Shown here: positions 62,461 to 64,000 of the stretch, one piece after another | Layout of the letters: every line of letters starts with the position of its first letter | Numbering within the stretch: the first letter of the stretch is position 1 | Source: an uncultured Acidobacteriota bacterium | GTDB lineage: Bacteria; Acidobacteriota; Terriglobia; Bryobacterales; Bryobacteraceae | Reading direction: 5' to 3' | Length of the DNA stretch: 64,000 nt | Assembly (NCBI GenBank): GCA_902826605.1 | Contig: CADEFM010000003.1 | Coordinates: 1 to 64,000, forward strand | The notes under the pieces: generated by a model | The model's database searches: none | What the model was told of the DNA's origin: nothing | Seen by the model: only the letters and a program-made list of their open reading frames with translations | Made by a program: the position numbers and the translations under genes

Positions 62461-63147
62461 TCAGGTAGTGCATACAGCAGTGAGACGGATTGGACCTTGG
62501 AATCCGGTTCGCTCTCGGATTTGCACTTTCATTTGATTTGCTGCACTCAGCGACAAGCGTGGATTAACCATGATGTCGGTGATGAGATGGTGCGGATCTA
62601 CCTTGTAGCGCAAGAGATCTTCACTTTTCGAAGACCGCGAATCAACTCGAAGTACCCGAAGCTCGCGCTCGTGCCTAAAGGCAGGGCGCTTTGCCAGCAG
62701 CGCGGATGCGACAGAACGGGGATCCATACTTCGCCCAGTCTCCTTGATGCGCTTGATCAGTCTCTCCGTCGGTAAGTAAGTGACGCGCCCAACGAACGCC
62801 TCCTGACCGGTTTCACAAGTGAGCGCCAGTGTGTCATGGAGGAGACGAACGCTAGATCGAATGCGAACTGCGTTGTTTGCCTTATGGCCTGGGTACGTCG
62901 GCGAATAGATTCTCCACATGGCGTCTGAACTCGTGTGGAAGGTCCAGCATTGTCCAAAAACGTCAGGTTGCTTGTCGGGCGGACAGACCCGACTTCTCAG
63001 ATTCTCGAATGGATCGTCCCAGAGTGTTGGCCGGACCAGCACATTCTCCCCTCTATCGAAGAGCTGGTAGAGATGTTCTAGCCGGATAACGCGATAGACC
63101 GACCTTCCATGATCAGCAACTGCCAAGTTGATGAATCCAGTGGCCAT
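62461..63147 (-). CDS. DUF2971 family protein
   Basis: A 228-residue protein with the DUF2971 landmarks: LYQLFDRGENVLVRPTLWDDPFEN at the start, CWTFHTSSDAMWRIYSP, and AFRHERELRVLRVD towards the end. DUF2971 proteins are frequent defence-island or ICE cargo with unknown activity. The gene sits reversed between element genes, which fits cargo. Confidence 0.72.
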   Translation of the reverse strand: MATGFINLAVADHGRSVYRVIRLEHLYQLFDRGENVLVRPTLWDDPFENLRSRVCPPDKQPDVFGQCWTFHTSSDAMWRIYSPTYPGHKANNAVRIRSSVRLLHDTLALTCETGQEAFVGRVTYLPTERLIKRIKETGRSMDPRSVASALLAKRPAFRHERELRVLRVDSRSSKSEDLLRYKVDPHHLITDIMVNPRLSLSAANQMKVQIRERTGFQGPIRLTAVCTT

Positions 63148-63193
63148 CGCATCAGCTTACCAACGATCCGCCAGTCTGGACGAAAGGAAATCC

Positions 63194-64000
63194 ATGCGTT
63201 CGCCCGAGTGCATCCCTGAATATTTGCGTGTCCACGGCCCGGCCCTGAGCGATAAGGTTCTAAACCAATTCCCACCGCTGCACAACCCACAAGATGAGAC
63301 GTGGCCAGGAATCGCACGCCTGCGCCGACGACCGTTCCCCGCGCAATCGCTCGCGATCATGGGCATCGTCAAGCGCTGGCAGGAGGCAAACGGTGCCGCT
63401 GCCGTCGCCGAGTGTGGGACTGGCAAGACCCTGATTTCGCTTGGTAGCGTCTTCACGCACGCCAACGGCCGACCATTCACCTGCCTTACGATGGTTCCTC
63501 CCCAGCTTGTCGAGAAGTGGGCCCGGGAGTGCTTCACAACGCTACCCTGTGTCCGAGTCTTCGTCGTCGACGGTGTTCGCAACGGAACCGCATCGAACGG
63601 CTACTCCGGGATCAATGAAGTTCGGCTGCGAAATGGGCGGATCATCCGCGAAGGACTCAAAACGACCCTGAGCGACCTCCGCTTAGCGAAAGGTCATCGC
63701 TCGGCCTGGGCACGGTGGCGATCACAGATCGCCGGCCCGTGCGTATTCGTCGTATCCAGGGAGCGCGCAAAGCTCGGCTACTTCTGGCGCCATGCCTATG
63801 GTTCCGCCCGTTCGGGGCCCTACCTGGGTAACGTCGTAAACCCCGACACAGGACTGCCGGTCATCCTCGGCGAGGATCAGATCCGGCGCGCGGACTTCAA
63901 GAAGATCAAGATCGCGGAGGCGGTTCTCCCGGAATCGGACAACGGACGCCGGCCGTTCTTCAGCCCGCTGTGGCAGGCGGATAACCAGAAGATTCACCGA
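63194..64000 (+). CDS. DEAD/SNF2-like helicase, N-terminal part (runs off the window)
   Basis: An open frame of at least 269 codons from ATG 63194 continues past the window end. It has RPFPAQSLAI (Q-like motif), Walker A-like AECGTGKTLIS (motif I) and TMVPPQLVEKWARE (motif Ia), typical of superfamily 2 helicases. Nearby annealing protein, primase and DUF6094 genes suggest a role in element replication. CGAAAGGAAA lies before the start. Confidence 0.8.
   Translation, partial: MRSPECIPEYLRVHGPALSDKVLNQFPPLHNPQDETWPGIARLRRRPFPAQSLAIMGIVKRWQEANGAAAVAECGTGKTLISLGSVFTHANGRPFTCLTMVPPQLVEKWARECFTTLPCVRVFVVDGVRNGTASNGYSGINEVRLRNGRIIREGLKTTLSDLRLAKGHRSAWARWRSQIAGPCVFVVSRERAKLGYFWRHAYGSARSGPYLGNVVNPDTGLPVILGEDQIRRADFKKIKIAEAVLPESDNGRRPFFSPLWQADNQKIHR

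Noticed and set aside
62449..62480. tRNA-like D-loop string (TAGCTCAGGTAGTGC)
   Set aside because: No matching anticodon arm, T arm or acceptor stem nearby; chance similarity.
1..64000. CRISPR arrays, insertion sequences or rRNA genes
   Set aside because: No regularly spaced direct repeats, transposase motifs or rRNA-like stretches were seen.

Overview
The window is high-GC bacterial DNA with densely packed, often translationally coupled genes. The protein repertoire (FtsH and stress paralogues, a quinol-type nitric oxide reductase cluster, DUF362 proteins, an unusual conjugation system) suits a soil Acidobacteriota of the Solibacter/Bryobacter kind. That placement is an inference from protein style; no rRNA or ribosomal gene is present to confirm it. 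The window is a junction of mobile DNA. It carries four truncated tRNA pieces: a tRNA-Gly 3' half at 11-55, tRNA-Pro 5' halves in direct orientation at 698-739 and 26811-26849, and a tRNA-Ala 3' half at 27769-27818 next to a tyrosine integrase.

Region 1 (about 0.7-26.8 kb, bounded by the two tRNA-Pro-like repeats) looks like a stress and metabolic island. It holds two tandem-domain universal stress proteins, a YgiD-like extradiol dioxygenase, an AhpD-like protein, pirin, a zinc alcohol dehydrogenase, MarC, an FtsH protease, an MgtC/DUF4010 membrane protein, NhaR, a DksA/TraR zinc finger, a phosphatase-ATPase fusion, an ALDH7/class III aminotransferase pair (probably lysine or omega-amino acid catabolism) and a nitric oxide cluster (RIC, a frameshifted membrane protein, quinol NO reductase, DUF488, Crp/Fnr regulator). 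In the middle sits a coupled operon of AAA ATPase, PIN nuclease and RNA ligase, a good candidate RNA-damage/repair conflict system. Several genes are decaying: TRIC has an in-frame TAG, marC and its neighbour are fused by a deletion, ALDH7 is frameshifted by a 10-bp duplication, and the NO-associated membrane gene is frameshifted in a C run.

Region 2 (27.8 kb to beyond the right edge) is the left part of an integrative and conjugative element. After the att scar and integrase come a HTH protein, a DUF362/toroid pair, and a long type IV secretion locus: MoxR ATPase, VirB1, VirB9-like, VirB10, VirB2 pilin, a duplicated pilin-like protein, VirB3, VirB4, two TrbJ/VirB5-like paralogues, VirB6, VirB8, a second VirB9-like protein, the VirD4 coupling protein and a replication-relaxation protein. 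VirB11, VirB7 and a relaxase were not recognised. After it come a Rad52-type annealing protein, a TOTE-type primase, small zinc proteins, a DUF6094 methyltransferase-like protein, a DUF2971 protein and the start of a helicase.

The most unusual item lies inside the conjugation operon. The 881-residue protein at 46734-49379 carries motifs resembling the two double-psi beta-barrel cores of cellular RNA-dependent and YonO-type RNA polymerases (KG...LPxSxxKxxxKG, RYP, GGDYDFD). It is preceded by a roughly 215-nt intergenic stretch folding into six consecutive hairpins. A second regulatory signal is a perfect 11-bp stem that would bury the ribosome binding site of the VirB2-like pilin gene.
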